From contig NZ_ARXU01000003.1 in NCBI RefSeq assembly GCF_000756655.1, forward strand, positions 1 to 64,000: a DNA stretch of 64,000 bases, written 5' to 3'. The notes below the pieces were generated by a model. The model was given only the letters and a program-made list of their open reading frames with translations, was not told the DNA's origin and made no database searches. Numbering within the stretch: the stretch's first letter is position 1; each line of letters opens with the position of its first letter. Shown here piece after piece: positions 17,759-27,218 of this stretch. Source of the stretch: Alcanivorax jadensis T9 (GTDB lineage: Bacteria; Pseudomonadota; Gammaproteobacteria; Pseudomonadales; Alcanivoracaceae). Position numbers and translations under genes: made by a program.

Positions 17759-18202
17759 TTACGGGCGCCCACTCTGATCAATCACCACCCCCGGCGCTCC
17801 GCTCTGCAGCAACTCGCGAAATTCGTCGGGCACCGGGGTTTTTGCGAACGGTTCCGTGGTCATCATCACGTACACCGTTTCCGCACGGGCGATAGCTCGT
17901 CCTTCGTCCGCATGGCGGATATCCGCTTCCAGAGTGAACGAGGTATTACCCAGATGCTGGAGTGACACGAACACGTCCAGCACATCGTCAAAGCGTGCCG
18001 AGGATTGCCATTCGGTGGTCAACTTCACCACCTGATTATCCAGCCCCTGCGCCAGCAACTGGTTGTAGTCACAACCCATGGCGCGCATGAACTCGGTCAT
18101 GGCGAGATCCACGTAATCACCGTAACGGGCATTGAAAACCACCTGCTGGGCATCGCATTCGTTGTAACGAACCCGAAAGCGAAAACAGAACGGCTGGGAC
18201 AT
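17759..18202 (-). CDS. Acyl-CoA thioesterase, hot-dog fold, duplicate B, 147 aa
   Basis: Same family as the gene at 16742: FRVRYNECDAQQVVFNARYG, then YVDLAMTEFMRAMG. The catalytic Asp region is intact. The ATG at 18202 has GAGAG upstream. It lies directly downstream of the intact phospholipase D, which is probably the ancestral arrangement, with copy A arising by duplication. Substitutions against copy A are scattered rather than disabling, so both seem to be under selection. The substrate cannot be inferred. Confidence 0.88.
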   Translation of the reverse strand: MSQPFCFRFRVRYNECDAQQVVFNARYGDYVDLAMTEFMRAMGCDYNQLLAQGLDNQVVKLTTEWQSSARFDDVLDVFVSLQHLGNTSFTLEADIRHADEGRAIARAETVYVMMTTEPFAKTPVPDEFRELLQSGAPGVVIDQSGRP

Positions 18203-18245
18203 AACTCTCTCCAAAACGTTTTAATGCAGGGCGGGCCGAAGCTCA

Positions 18246-18309
18246 CTGTAGGAGCTATGCTTGCATGGCGAACAACGCACCATTCGCCATGCAAGCATAG
18301 CTTCTACAG
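18246..18309. repeat. GTAGGAGC palindrome in duplication copy B
   Basis: CTGTAGGAGCTATGCTTGCA at the left, TGCAAGCATAGCTTCTACAG at the right. It lies between the phospholipase D stop and the thioesterase B start. Confidence 0.85.
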
Positions 18310-18351
18310 TGAAAATAAAATGGCCATTGGCGCTGCTTGAGCTTGCCGCGC

Positions 18352-19746
18352 CTACAGCATCCGCTCAATGGGCAATAGCGACAGTAAACATGCCAGCACC
18401 CGCCGCCATACCGTCACGCCGGGTTCGTTGTGAAGCACTAGTGGACGACCGTCGTGGCCATCACCGGCCCAGGTCAGTTTGCCCTGCTCTTTGTCGACTC
18501 GATAACTGTTTTCCGGCGCCAGCCCCTCTTCGATGAAGGCCGCAACCTGCTGGCCCAGTTCCGCAGACGCCACGTAGTAGCCCATCTCGGTATTCAGATG
18601 CACCGAACGTGGATCGATATTGAATGAGCCCACGAACACTTCGCGCCGATCCAGCACCATGGCCTTGGTGTGCAGGCTGGCCCGGGAGCGGCCCTTGAAT
18701 AACCGCACCTGCCGATGCAGGGCCCGAGCGTTCGGCGCCAGCTCATGCAGCTCCACACCGGCGTCCAGCAAGCCATCACGATAACGGGCATAGGCACCGT
18801 GGGCGGCAATCACATCATTGGTGGCCAGGCTGTTGGTGAGCACCGCCGCGCGACCACCCCGCTGTTTCATTTCCGCCAGTTCCGCCACAAAGGCATCACC
18901 GGGAATAAAATAGCTGGCCTCCATCAGCAGCTCCTGATGATCATCCCGGGCCAGCAGGTGGGCGAGCTGGTCGCCCATCAGGGTCTGCTTGACCCCGGCC
19001 GCCTTGTCGGGACTATCGAACAGCAACACCGCATGGGCCTGTACACACTGGCGATCCTGCCCTGCCAGGTAGTCGGTGAAGAACGCTTCGTGCTGAGGAA
19101 ACAGGTAGGGGTAATTTTTCAGGGACCGGCGCCATTGTCGCAGCCACTGCCAGACACGCTCCGCCGCCGCCTCCCGATAACGACGCAGGGTCTTCATGGG
19201 CATGGCCAGCGGGCTGTCCCAGTAGCAGTCAAACGCCGCCTGGGTATCGGCGACGATGGGGCCGCGGGCGTACAGGTCCAGATCGCGAAAGTTGGTGGAC
19301 GCATTCACGCCGAAATAGTGATCGGCGATATTGCGGCCGCCTACCAGCGCCCGTTCACCATCCACGATCCAGGCCTTGTTGTGCATGCGGTGATTCAGCA
19401 GCGGCATGTGATGAAGCCATTGCAGGACATGCTTGTAACGCCCATGAAAAGCGTTGAACAGGCGCACCTCGATATTGGGGTGGGCATCCAGCGCCGCCCA
19501 CTTTACGTCCCGGCCCAACTGGTTGGCGTGATCCAGCAGCATGCGCACTTTCACGCCCCGGCGTGCCGCCTCCAGCACCCGGTAAATCAGCAGCTTGCCG
19601 GTGGTGTCGTCATCCCAGATGTAGTACTGCACATCCAGCGTCCGCCGGGCCAGGCGGGCCAGCGTGATCCGCAGGGTAAAGGCCTGCTCGCTGTCAGCCA
19701 CCAGCGACAGGGACGACAGCGTCATTGCCGTAGCCCCGGCGCTCAT
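18352..19746 (-). CDS. Phospholipase D family protein (cardiolipin synthase-like), 464 aa
   Basis: Two HKD motifs of the phospholipase D superfamily are intact: HNKAWIVDGERALVGGRN (about residue 120) and HTKAMVLDRREVFVGSFN (about 360). This layout is typical of bacterial PLD-like phosphatidyltransferases related to cardiolipin synthase. There is no long N-terminal membrane anchor; a short hydrophobic C-terminal tail (LACLLSLLPIERML) may touch the membrane. I use the ATG at 19746 because AGGAG sits about 5 nt upstream; the longer reading frame would need TTG. Its 3' third is part of the tandem duplication. Confidence 0.9.
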   Translation of the reverse strand: MSAGATAMTLSSLSLVADSEQAFTLRITLARLARRTLDVQYYIWDDDTTGKLLIYRVLEAARRGVKVRMLLDHANQLGRDVKWAALDAHPNIEVRLFNAFHGRYKHVLQWLHHMPLLNHRMHNKAWIVDGERALVGGRNIADHYFGVNASTNFRDLDLYARGPIVADTQAAFDCYWDSPLAMPMKTLRRYREAAAERVWQWLRQWRRSLKNYPYLFPQHEAFFTDYLAGQDRQCVQAHAVLLFDSPDKAAGVKQTLMGDQLAHLLARDDHQELLMEASYFIPGDAFVAELAEMKQRGGRAAVLTNSLATNDVIAAHGAYARYRDGLLDAGVELHELAPNARALHRQVRLFKGRSRASLHTKAMVLDRREVFVGSFNIDPRSVHLNTEMGYYVASAELGQQVAAFIEEGLAPENSYRVDKEQGKLTWAGDGHDGRPLVLHNEPGVTVWRRVLACLLSLLPIERML

Positions 19747-19874
19747 GCCGGCTCCTGGAAACGGTGTGATAGGGAAATGACTGACGCTCCTGCAACCTTG
19801 TGACAACCCGACCCATGAGCGGCGTTGCCGTTTTCGTTGTCCTGCAAGGTAGCAGAAGCCAACCCCTAACTGAA

Positions 19875-20765
19875 TCAGTCGAACTGGGACACATTACGAC
19901 TCCACGCCGGCGGCTGGTCATTTCGTATCCGTAGAAAGCTGGCAAAGCGCGGCAGGCCGTTGGCGGTGAGCCCGAAGAATTTGTAGGTCACGGTGCTGCC
20001 CACGGGCGGCGGGTCCGCCCGCTCGTTATCGCTGAGGCCACTGCCCAGCTTGAAACGTCGACCGTCCCCGGTCTCCACCACCAGTGCGCCCACCTGCCCC
20101 TGGTATTTGCCTTTCCCGTCGCTGTAATCCACCACCGTTGCTTCCGCATCCTGAAAGGTTTTCACCTTGAGCAGCGCCGCCGTGCGGCCGGCTTTATAGA
20201 CGCTGTCACCGTGATGCAGCATCAAGCCTTCGCCGCCGATCGCCATCACCCGATCCAGACGCGCCAGCAGGGCGCCATGGTCTGTAGCCCGTCGTTGTTC
20301 GACCATGGCCAGGTGATAGGAGGCGGTTTTCTCCACCAGCTCACGCATCTTTTCCACCCGCTCGCTGAATGGCATGTCACTGGATGGTAAGTCGAACACC
20401 ATAAAGCGGATCTTCCGCCATTCCTCCGCCTTCGGCTGTAACCGGCGAACCGCTGCCGACACCTGGGCAAAGCGGCCGCGCCCCATCCACAGCTCACCGT
20501 CCAGGGGCTGCGCGGGAAAATCGCGCAGGAACCAGTCCGGCGCGGCGATAATATTGCCGCCCCGGGACAGCAACTGCTGCCCGTCCCAGTAGGCCCGCAC
20601 CCCATCCAGCTTTTCGCTGACCCAGTAGCCCTGCAGATCCATACCCGCCTGATACACCCTGGCCAGCTGCAAAGGGGGCTCGCTGGCCCGGGCCACGGCC
20701 ACCAGCAGGCACATGAGCACCATCAGGCCAACCCGCAGACATCCTTGTCTTACCGGTATTTTCAC
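19875..20765 (-). CDS. ATP-dependent DNA ligase, Lig E type, probably periplasmic, 296 aa
   Basis: Minimal ATP-dependent DNA ligase: nucleotidyltransferase motif [13 protein letters not shown] (catalytic Lys52), [26 protein letters not shown] and LLKVKTF, then an OB domain. It lacks extra DNA-binding domains. An N-terminal signal peptide ([19 protein letters not shown]) predicts export, which is a hallmark of the Lig E group. The start is GTG at 20765 with GGGAG upstream. The biological role of exported ligases is debated, with uptake or biofilm DNA repair proposed. It is divergent from an exported MsrAB, about 150 bp away. Confidence 0.92.
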   Translation of the reverse strand: MKIPVRQGCLRVGLMVLMCLLVAVARASEPPLQLARVYQAGMDLQGYWVSEKLDGVRAYWDGQQLLSRGGNIIAAPDWFLRDFPAQPLDGELWMGRGRFAQVSAAVRRLQPKAEEWRKIRFMVFDLPSSDMPFSERVEKMRELVEKTASYHLAMVEQRRATDHGALLARLDRVMAIGGEGLMLHHGDSVYKAGRTAALLKVKTFQDAEATVVDYSDGKGKYQGQVGALVVETGDGRRFKLGSGLSDNERADPPPVGSTVTYKFFGLTANGLPRFASFLRIRNDQPPAWSRNVSQFD

Positions 20766-20916
20766 GGTCTTCTCCCTTTATTCTCGCTCGCGGTCCCAGA
20801 CTGTGCCTGAAGGAGAGGCCCGGCTCTGTGCGCCATCGCAGCGCCAGTGCGTAAGAAATCACCGGTTTTGCAACAAATCCGTTGGCCGGGCATCCAATCT
20901 TCAGGAGGTAACAACT

Positions 20917-21978
20917 ATGCGCACACTATTATTTCTGGCGGCTCTTACATTGAGCGCCCCTGTACTCGCCGCCGAGGCCTACTTTGCTGGCGGCTGTTTC
21001 TGGTGTACCGAATCGGATTTTGAAGAGCTGGATGGCGTCAGCGAAGCCATTAGCGGCTTTGCCGGGGGCGACGAGAAGCATCCCAGCTACGAGGATGTGG
21101 CCCATGGCCGCACCGGCCATACGGAAGTGGTAAAAGTCATTTATGACCCGGCGGTGGTGAGCTATGACAACCTGCTCACCTGGTTCTGGCAGCACGTGGA
21201 CCCCACCGACCCCAACGGCCAGTTCGTGGATCGCGGCCAGCAATACCGCAGCGCGATTTTCTATCAGACCGAGGCAGAGAAAACCGCTGCCCTGGCCTCC
21301 CGCAAGACACTGGAGGAAAGCGGCCGCTTCGACAAACCGGTGATCACCGAGATTACCGAGCTGGACGCTTTCTACCCGGCGGAGGATTACCACCAGGATT
21401 ACTACAAGACCCACAGCCTCAAGTACAAGTACTACCGCTACCGCTCCGGTCGCGACCAGTTTCTGCAAGAGCACTGGGACGACCCGAAGCATCGCCCCTG
21501 GCTCACCGACCAGGTCACCCAGCGCTGGCAGGGAGCGGACCAGTTCCAGCGGCCCAGCGATGAGGTGCTGAAAAAATCCCTGCCCAAGCTGGTCTACCAG
21601 GTGACTCGGGAAGACGCCACCGAGCGGGCCTTCCAGAATGAATACTTCGATCAAAAAGCCGAGGGAATCTATGTGGATGTGATTAGCGGCGAGCCGCTGT
21701 TTTCCTCCACGGATAAGTACAAATCCGGCACCGGCTGGCCCAGCTTTACCAAGCCCATCGACAAGGCATTCGTGACGCTGGAGGAAGACAACAAGCTATG
21801 GGCTACCCGCACAGAGGTGCGCAGCCGCTACGCAGATTCCCACCTGGGCCATGTGTTCAGCGACGGCCCCGAGCCCACCGGCCAGCGCTGGTGCCTTAAC
21901 TCCGCCGCGCTGCGCTTTGTGTCCAAGGCCGAAATGGAGAAACAGGGTTACGGGAAGTACTTACCCCTGTTTGAATAG
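20917..21978 (+). CDS. msrAB: Exported methionine sulfoxide reductase MsrA-MsrB fusion, 353 aa
   Basis: Repairs oxidised methionine (both S and R sulfoxides). A signal peptide ([10 protein letters not shown]) is followed by MsrA with active-site GGCFWC (Cys27, Cys30), then MsrB with [15 protein letters not shown] and the catalytic Cys near 326 in [11 protein letters not shown]. The usual MsrB zinc Cys pairs are missing (SGEPLFSS in place of a C-x-x-C), so it is the zinc-free type. AGGAGG precedes the ATG at 20917. Predicted to act in the periplasm. Shares a divergent promoter region with the exported DNA ligase. Confidence 0.94.
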   Translation: MRTLLFLAALTLSAPVLAAEAYFAGGCFWCTESDFEELDGVSEAISGFAGGDEKHPSYEDVAHGRTGHTEVVKVIYDPAVVSYDNLLTWFWQHVDPTDPNGQFVDRGQQYRSAIFYQTEAEKTAALASRKTLEESGRFDKPVITEITELDAFYPAEDYHQDYYKTHSLKYKYYRYRSGRDQFLQEHWDDPKHRPWLTDQVTQRWQGADQFQRPSDEVLKKSLPKLVYQVTREDATERAFQNEYFDQKAEGIYVDVISGEPLFSSTDKYKSGTGWPSFTKPIDKAFVTLEEDNKLWATRTEVRSRYADSHLGHVFSDGPEPTGQRWCLNSAALRFVSKAEMEKQGYGKYLPLFE

Positions 21979-21985
21979 CACCCGA

Positions 21986-22012
21986 CACGCAACCGCAATT
22001 AGCGGTTGCGTG
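21986..22012. terminator. Possible bidirectional terminator hairpin after msrAB
   Basis: CACGCAACCGC and GCGGTTGCGTG flank a 5 nt loop, making an 11 bp perfect stem between convergent genes. There is no T-tract, so termination would be inefficient or factor-assisted. Confidence 0.5.
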
Positions 22013-22108
22013 CACTCTGCAGGGAAACAATAAGGGTGAACGGCGAACCGACCTGTCTCTTCAGGCCCGCGCATAAAAAATCAGCCCATTGACGGAAAGC
22101 CTTAATCC

Positions 22109-23152
22109 CTATCGATTGCTGCCAGTCGCTAACTGGTGATTGATAAAAGCCACCATGCTGTCTTCCAGTTGCTGCAAACCCGGCATCTCCAGCGGATAGT
22201 GCCCGGCATTTTCAAGCATCACTGAAGACCATCCATTCTCAGGTAGTTTCTCCAGAAACGGTTCGCTTAACGTTATTGGCGTCCAGTGATCTTCAGCAGG
22301 CTGTGTCAACAGAATCGGGCAAATACGAAAATCTTCAGGTTCAATGGCCGGCTGATAGGTCAGATAACTATGCAGGAAACGCGTGCTGACCCAGTTCCCC
22401 GCCGACGTTTTATCATCAAGAAAAACATCCAGGGCCTCATCGTTATTAACCAGCTTGTTCATCTTGGACACCCATTTCAGAGGCATCTTTACCCCCCCGG
22501 TAAGAGGGTTATCTGCCAGCCACAGCAGCGGCGATCCGGCCACGCTGATAAACGTATTCCTGGCTGTTTTTCGTCGCACCATGCTGTTTCTCTGATCAAG
22601 AAACGTCATGCCAATAATGCCTTCTACCTGACCATTGAGAGCAGCGGCATGGTACGCCAACATGCCACCGGCACTCAGCCCATAAAGGAAAATGGGCCGC
22701 TCATGCATCTCCCTCTGGGCGCTAATAAAATCACTAACCAGTTCAACCCAGGCATCATAGGTCAGCGTTTCATCCGGATTGACCTGAGTCATACCGTAGC
22801 CCGGTAAATCCAGTGCCATGACATCAAAACCATGACGAAACAGGGGCCCACCGGCAATCATCGATAACTGGCGGCCATTGGTACCCACACCATGAAGCAG
22901 AATCACCAGAGCAGACGCTGACTGATTGGAAAAATGATCAATATGAACCTTGTGGCCACGCCAGTCCCACCATTTTTCCTCTGGCTGGAATGTTGTCGTT
23001 AAATGGAATTTTTCGGGAAGAAAGGTTTGAATCTCTTTCCAGGCAGCCTGCGACTGGTACCCCTCCATTGCTTCATTCGTGTGCGCGGATGGCATGAAGG
23101 CGAGCAATAGAATCGCACCGATCACATTGCCAAAAACCGTTTTTATTATCAT
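22109..23152 (-). CDS. Alpha/beta hydrolase with signal peptide, 347 aa
   Basis: Serine hydrolase fold: oxyanion-hole VILLHGVGTNGRQL near residue 95, nucleophile elbow YGLSAGGML near 170, and a C-terminal His in ENAGHYPLEMPG. An N-terminal signal peptide (VIGAILLLAFMPSAHT) suggests export. I start at the ATG at 23152; the longer frame needs TTG. Base composition is visibly less GC-rich than its neighbours, which hints at recent acquisition. No operon partner. Substrate unknown; lipase or esterase activity is likely. Confidence 0.82.
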   Translation of the reverse strand: MIIKTVFGNVIGAILLLAFMPSAHTNEAMEGYQSQAAWKEIQTFLPEKFHLTTTFQPEEKWWDWRGHKVHIDHFSNQSASALVILLHGVGTNGRQLSMIAGGPLFRHGFDVMALDLPGYGMTQVNPDETLTYDAWVELVSDFISAQREMHERPIFLYGLSAGGMLAYHAAALNGQVEGIIGMTFLDQRNSMVRRKTARNTFISVAGSPLLWLADNPLTGGVKMPLKWVSKMNKLVNNDEALDVFLDDKTSAGNWVSTRFLHSYLTYQPAIEPEDFRICPILLTQPAEDHWTPITLSEPFLEKLPENGWSSVMLENAGHYPLEMPGLQQLEDSMVAFINHQLATGSNR

Positions 23153-23761
23153 TTTATTTCTCTGTTCGTCATCGAGGATGCTCAATTATTTCCTCTAGCA
23201 CTTTAGTGCTCTACCGCTTTTCAAACATGACCATGGCCGCCATTTTGTTGACCTCCTACGCCAACCTTCACCACCGAAAGCCCCAAACCCATCGCCATCG
23301 CCGCTGCATAAGCAGCACCGCCCTTCGCTTTGCACGCAAGGCCAAGCCGAAGACGGATATGGAGGGTATCTATACCTGTTGCCGTGACGACAATGGCAAC
23401 AAGGGCCAAGCGCGGGCGGGCGCGTGGGTAATGGGCCAATCCGCATCAGCGGTGAATTCCGGACAGTTTAGAAATTCCCGGCCGGGGCGATACCGGCGCT
23501 ACCTGTAAGAGCTTGCCTGCAAGCGAAAGACGGAGGTGCCTACTGCGTTATCTACAAAGCCGCTGTAGGAGCGGCGCTTGAGCCGCGAACCGAGCGCCAG
23601 CGAGGCAACAGAAATCCAGGCGACGACCATCCTTTCTGGAACCTGTCGAGGCGATCGCCTGCTGCCGATTCCGCGTTCCCACGCTGTTCGCGGCTCAAGC
23701 GCCGCTCCTACAGCGGCTTCGCATCCAGGTTTTCGAAACTCGTGGCTCGCTGCTGGCCTTT
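23153..23761. other. 609 bp region without a supported gene
   Basis: Short frames on both strands around 23200-23510 overlap each other, start with TTG or lack ribosome sites, and resemble nothing I know. A half repeat with AGCTTGCCTGCAAGCG is at 23503-23530, and a full GTAGGAGC palindrome occupies 23559-23717. The first 40 bp should hold the promoter of the hydrolase gene. Confidence 0.6.
23559..23717. repeat. Long GTAGGAGC palindrome
   Basis: GCCGCTGTAGGAGCGGCGCT...GAGCCGCGAAC at the left, and GTTCGCGGCTC...AGCGCCGCTCCTACAGCGGC at the right. About 90 bp of spacer includes GAGCGCCAGCGAGG, which recurs in the long copy at 52041. Confidence 0.85.
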
Positions 23762-26700
23762 TCAGAATGTATCCACAAACGGCCGACCGCCACTGCCACC
23801 TCGATGCCCGGACGCATTCAACCCACGCAACAACCACTGGCGACTTTCCACGGGATCGATCACCGCATCGATCTCCAGGAAGCTGGCCATGTTTAGCGCC
23901 TTGCCCTGCTGGTAGGCCTTGGCCACCAGCTTGTCGAACAGCCGTTGCTGTTTCTCCGGGCTGGGTTGGGCCGCCAGTTCCTTGGCGAAGCCGAGGCGCA
24001 CCGCCCCTTCCAACCCCATGGCGCCGAATTCGGCACTGGGCCAGGCGGCGGTGAACAGCGGCGAATGGAAACTGCCCGCTGCCATGGCCTGGGCACCCAG
24101 ACCGTAGCCCTTGCGCAGCACCAGCGTAAAGAACGGCACGGTAAGGCTGGCAGCGGTGACAAACATCCGCGACACATGGCGGACGGTGGCCTGTTTCTCG
24201 GCCTCCGGTCCCACCATAAAACCGGGAGTGTCACACAGGGACACCATGGGCAAACCGAAGGCCTCGCACAGCTGCATAAAGCGCGCCGCCTTGTCGCCGC
24301 CCACCGCATCGATGGCGCCACCCAGGTCGCCCGGATTGTTGGCGATCAAACCAAAGGGGCGACCTTCGATACGCACCAGGGCAGTGATCATGCCCGGGGC
24401 AAATTCCCGGCGCAGTTCCAGCACCGAACCGCTGTCCGCCAGGGTGTCGATAACATGGCGAATATCGTAAACCCGGGTACGCTTTTCCGGGATACGATGA
24501 CGCAACTCGCGCTGATCCACGGCCTGCCAGTCGCTCACCGGGCCCTGGAAATAGGACAGGTACTGTTTGGCCACGGCCACCGCTTCCGCCTCGTCCTCGA
24601 CGATCACGTCCGCCACACCATTGGGCCCCTGCACACTCACCGGCCCCACCTGCTCCGGGGTGAACCGGCCCAGGCCGCCCCCTTCGATCATGGCCGGCCC
24701 GGCCATGCCGATGCTGGCATCTCTGGTGGCGATGATCACATCGCAGCACCCCAGCAGGGCCGCGTTACCGGCGAAGCACCGCCCGGACCCGATGCCCACC
24801 AATGGCACCTGGCCGGACAGCGCCGCCATGGCCGCAAAGGTATGACAATCCAGCCCGGCCACGCCGACAAAATCCGTATCCCCCGGGCGCCCGCCACCGC
24901 CCTCGGCAAACAGCACCAGTGGCATCTTCCACTGGCCGGCAAGCTGCAAAAGCCGGTCGGTCTTCTTGTGATTCATCATCCCCTGGGTGCCGGCGAATAC
25001 GGTGTAGTCATAGCTCATGGCCATGACCCGCGCCGCCTGTTCGCCCACTTGATCCGCGTTGACCGTACCGGTGCCGCCAATCAAACCATCCGCCGGGCTC
25101 ATGGCCTGCAATTCTTCCGCACTGCGACGACGGCGCTGGGCGGCCAGGGCCATGGCGCCGTATTCCTGGAAGCTGCCGCTATCCAGCAGATCATCGAGGT
25201 TTTCCCGGGCGGTGCGCTTGCCCTTGCGGTGGCGTTTTTCCACCGCCTGGGGACGACCGGCATCGCTGATGGCCTGGTGCCGGTCCAGCACCTCCGCCAG
25301 GTCCTTGCGGATATGCTCCAGATCCACGCTTTCTTCCGTGGCAATCTCAGAGCCATCCACATCCCCCGGCTGCACAAACAACAGCGGGGCCGCTTCATTG
25401 ATCGCATCACCCTCCACCGCTGCCAGGCTGTGCACCTCACCGGCGGTCGTTGCCCGCACCTCGAATTCCATCTTCATGGCTTCCAGCACCGCCACCACCT
25501 GGCCCACCTGCACCGTGCTGCCTTCCTGCACCAGCAGAGATAGCAGCACCCCGGTGGTGGGGCTGGCCAAGGCCTCGCAGCCCGCCGGGGTGGTCAGAGT
25601 GTCAGCCTGAGGAGAGTGATCCGCCGACGGCAACGCCGCTGTAGGTTCGGCAGGCATGGCATCCAGCAACGCGGCCAGATGGCTTTCCACATACCTTGTG
25701 GTCACCGTATTGGCCTGCACGGCGTCACTGGCCAGCAACGCCTGCAACAGGCGCAGGTTGCTTTGCACCCCGTCGATGCGGGTCTGCTTCAGCGCCCGGC
25801 GGGCACGCTGCAGAACCGCCGCATAATCCGCGCCGGTCACGATCAGCTTGGCCAGCAGGGAATCGTAGGCCGGGCTCACCGGGTAACCGGCATAGCCGTA
25901 ACCATCCACCCGGATCCCCGGGCCGCTGGCAGGCTCATAGGTTGTTAGCGTGCCCGCCGCCGGTGTGGTGCTGCCGTCGGCCTTGAGGGTTTCCAGATTG
26001 AGGCGCAGCTGTACCGCCATGCCCTCACAGGCCGGGGCGGTTTCAAGATTCAGGTCGACAAGACTCGCCCCCGCCGCCAGCCAGATCTGGCTCTGCACCA
26101 GATCCATCCCGGTGACCTGTTCGGTCACCGTGTGCTCCACCTGCACCCGGGGGTTGGCTTCCATAAAGTAGAAACGGCCCTGCTCCGCTTCCACCAGAAA
26201 CTCGAAGGTGCCGATGCCCCGGTAGTTCACCTCGGCCGCCAGGGTCAGAGCGCTGTGGATGATGCGATCGCGCAGGGCGGTATCGAGGCCCGGCGCCGGC
26301 GCGAACTCCACCAGCTTCTGATGACGGCGCTGCAGGGTACAGTCCCGCTCCCACAGATGGCTCACCGACCCGCTGCCGTCGCCCAACACCTGCACTTCGA
26401 TATGGCGGGCGGACTCGACCAGTTGCTCCACATAGACAGCGTCGTTACCAAAGGCGGCCTTGGCTTCCGACTGACAACGGGCATAGGCCGCCTCCAGCTC
26501 TGCCGGGTCAGTCACCGCTCGCATACCGCGTCCGCCGCCACCGCTCAGCGCCTTGACCATCACCCCGCTGCCATCCAGCGAAGCCATAAACGCTTTCGCT
26601 TCTTCCAGCGATACCGCCTGGGCCGAACCCTGCACCAGCGGCACCTGACACTTTGCCGCCAGCGCACGAGCGGCGGCCTTGTCACCAAACAACCGCAACG

Positions 26701-27031
26701 TCTCCGCCCCCGGGCCGATCAGGGTAATACCCGCCTCGGCACACTGGTCGGCAAAGTCGGCGTTCTCGGCCAGAAAGCCGTAACCGGGATGAATCGCCTC
26801 GCAGCCCTGTGCGTTGGCAATGGCAATCAGCTGCGCCCCGTCCAGGTAGGCCGGCACCCCCCGCCCCGCCAACGCCACCGCCTCGTCCACCTGGCGGGTA
26901 TGCAGGGATGCCTGATCATCTTGCGCAAACACCCCTACGGACCGAATCCCCAGATCCGCACAGGCATTGGCAATACGAATGGCAATCTCACCACGGTTGG
27001 CAATCAGGACAGCAGAAAACGGGACGGGCAC
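23762..27031 (-). CDS. Single-chain biotin-dependent acyl-CoA carboxylase, 1089 aa
   Basis: Biotin carboxylase, biotin carrier and carboxyltransferase in one chain. The biotin carboxylase part (about 1-450) shows LIANRGEIAIRIANA, GGGGRGMRAV and EANPRVQVEHTVTE. The carrier motif EAMKMEFEVRA places biotin on Lys520. The carboxyltransferase part (about 570-1089) has MSYDYTVFAGTQG, CDTPGFMVGPEAEKQ and GAMGLEGAVRLG. The order matches single-polypeptide and long-chain acyl-CoA carboxylases. I prefer the GTG at 27031, which has GGAG 6 nt upstream; the longer frame needs TTG. The acyl-CoA substrate is unknown. A TetR gene lies upstream on the same strand. Confidence 0.9.
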   Translation of the reverse strand: MPVPFSAVLIANRGEIAIRIANACADLGIRSVGVFAQDDQASLHTRQVDEAVALAGRGVPAYLDGAQLIAIANAQGCEAIHPGYGFLAENADFADQCAEAGITLIGPGAETLRLFGDKAAARALAAKCQVPLVQGSAQAVSLEEAKAFMASLDGSGVMVKALSGGGGRGMRAVTDPAELEAAYARCQSEAKAAFGNDAVYVEQLVESARHIEVQVLGDGSGSVSHLWERDCTLQRRHQKLVEFAPAPGLDTALRDRIIHSALTLAAEVNYRGIGTFEFLVEAEQGRFYFMEANPRVQVEHTVTEQVTGMDLVQSQIWLAAGASLVDLNLETAPACEGMAVQLRLNLETLKADGSTTPAAGTLTTYEPASGPGIRVDGYGYAGYPVSPAYDSLLAKLIVTGADYAAVLQRARRALKQTRIDGVQSNLRLLQALLASDAVQANTVTTRYVESHLAALLDAMPAEPTAALPSADHSPQADTLTTPAGCEALASPTTGVLLSLLVQEGSTVQVGQVVAVLEAMKMEFEVRATTAGEVHSLAAVEGDAINEAAPLLFVQPGDVDGSEIATEESVDLEHIRKDLAEVLDRHQAISDAGRPQAVEKRHRKGKRTARENLDDLLDSGSFQEYGAMALAAQRRRRSAEELQAMSPADGLIGGTGTVNADQVGEQAARVMAMSYDYTVFAGTQGMMNHKKTDRLLQLAGQWKMPLVLFAEGGGGRPGDTDFVGVAGLDCHTFAAMAALSGQVPLVGIGSGRCFAGNAALLGCCDVIIATRDASIGMAGPAMIEGGGLGRFTPEQVGPVSVQGPNGVADVIVEDEAEAVAVAKQYLSYFQGPVSDWQAVDQRELRHRIPEKRTRVYDIRHVIDTLADSGSVLELRREFAPGMITALVRIEGRPFGLIANNPGDLGGAIDAVGGDKAARFMQLCEAFGLPMVSLCDTPGFMVGPEAEKQATVRHVSRMFVTAASLTVPFFTLVLRKGYGLGAQAMAAGSFHSPLFTAAWPSAEFGAMGLEGAVRLGFAKELAAQPSPEKQQRLFDKLVAKAYQQGKALNMASFLEIDAVIDPVESRQWLLRGLNASGHRGGSGGRPFVDTF

Positions 27032-27218
27032 GGCGGACTCCAGTCTTTGATTCGACGGCAAAGACCACAGTGTAGCCAGTTGGGGTTATCGATGGCATTG
27101 ATCGGGGTGCATAGAGGACCATGCATTGCGTTAATGCCTAGCTTGAGGGCTCAGAAACTCAAGGAGCAAGACCTGACACTATTTTCCAGGAATTTATCCG
27201 CTAATCAGGCAGCAAGAG

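Larger units (their letters stand above)
17759..18684. repeat. Tandem duplication, copy B
   Basis: Sister segment of 16742-17660. It includes the thioesterase gene, the palindrome at 18246 and the last third of the intact phospholipase D gene, whose 5' part has no counterpart in copy A. The duplication therefore ended inside that gene. The two copies are separated by about 100 bp that contain a small palindrome, AGGATTAGCC...GGCGTAATCCT, at 17729-17752. Confidence 0.85.

Noticed and set aside
23195-23508. Overlapping short reading frames on both strands upstream of the carboxylase region, one reading MAHYPRARPRLALVAIVV from a TTG
   Set aside because: They overlap each other, lack ribosome sites, need TTG starts and resemble no family I know.
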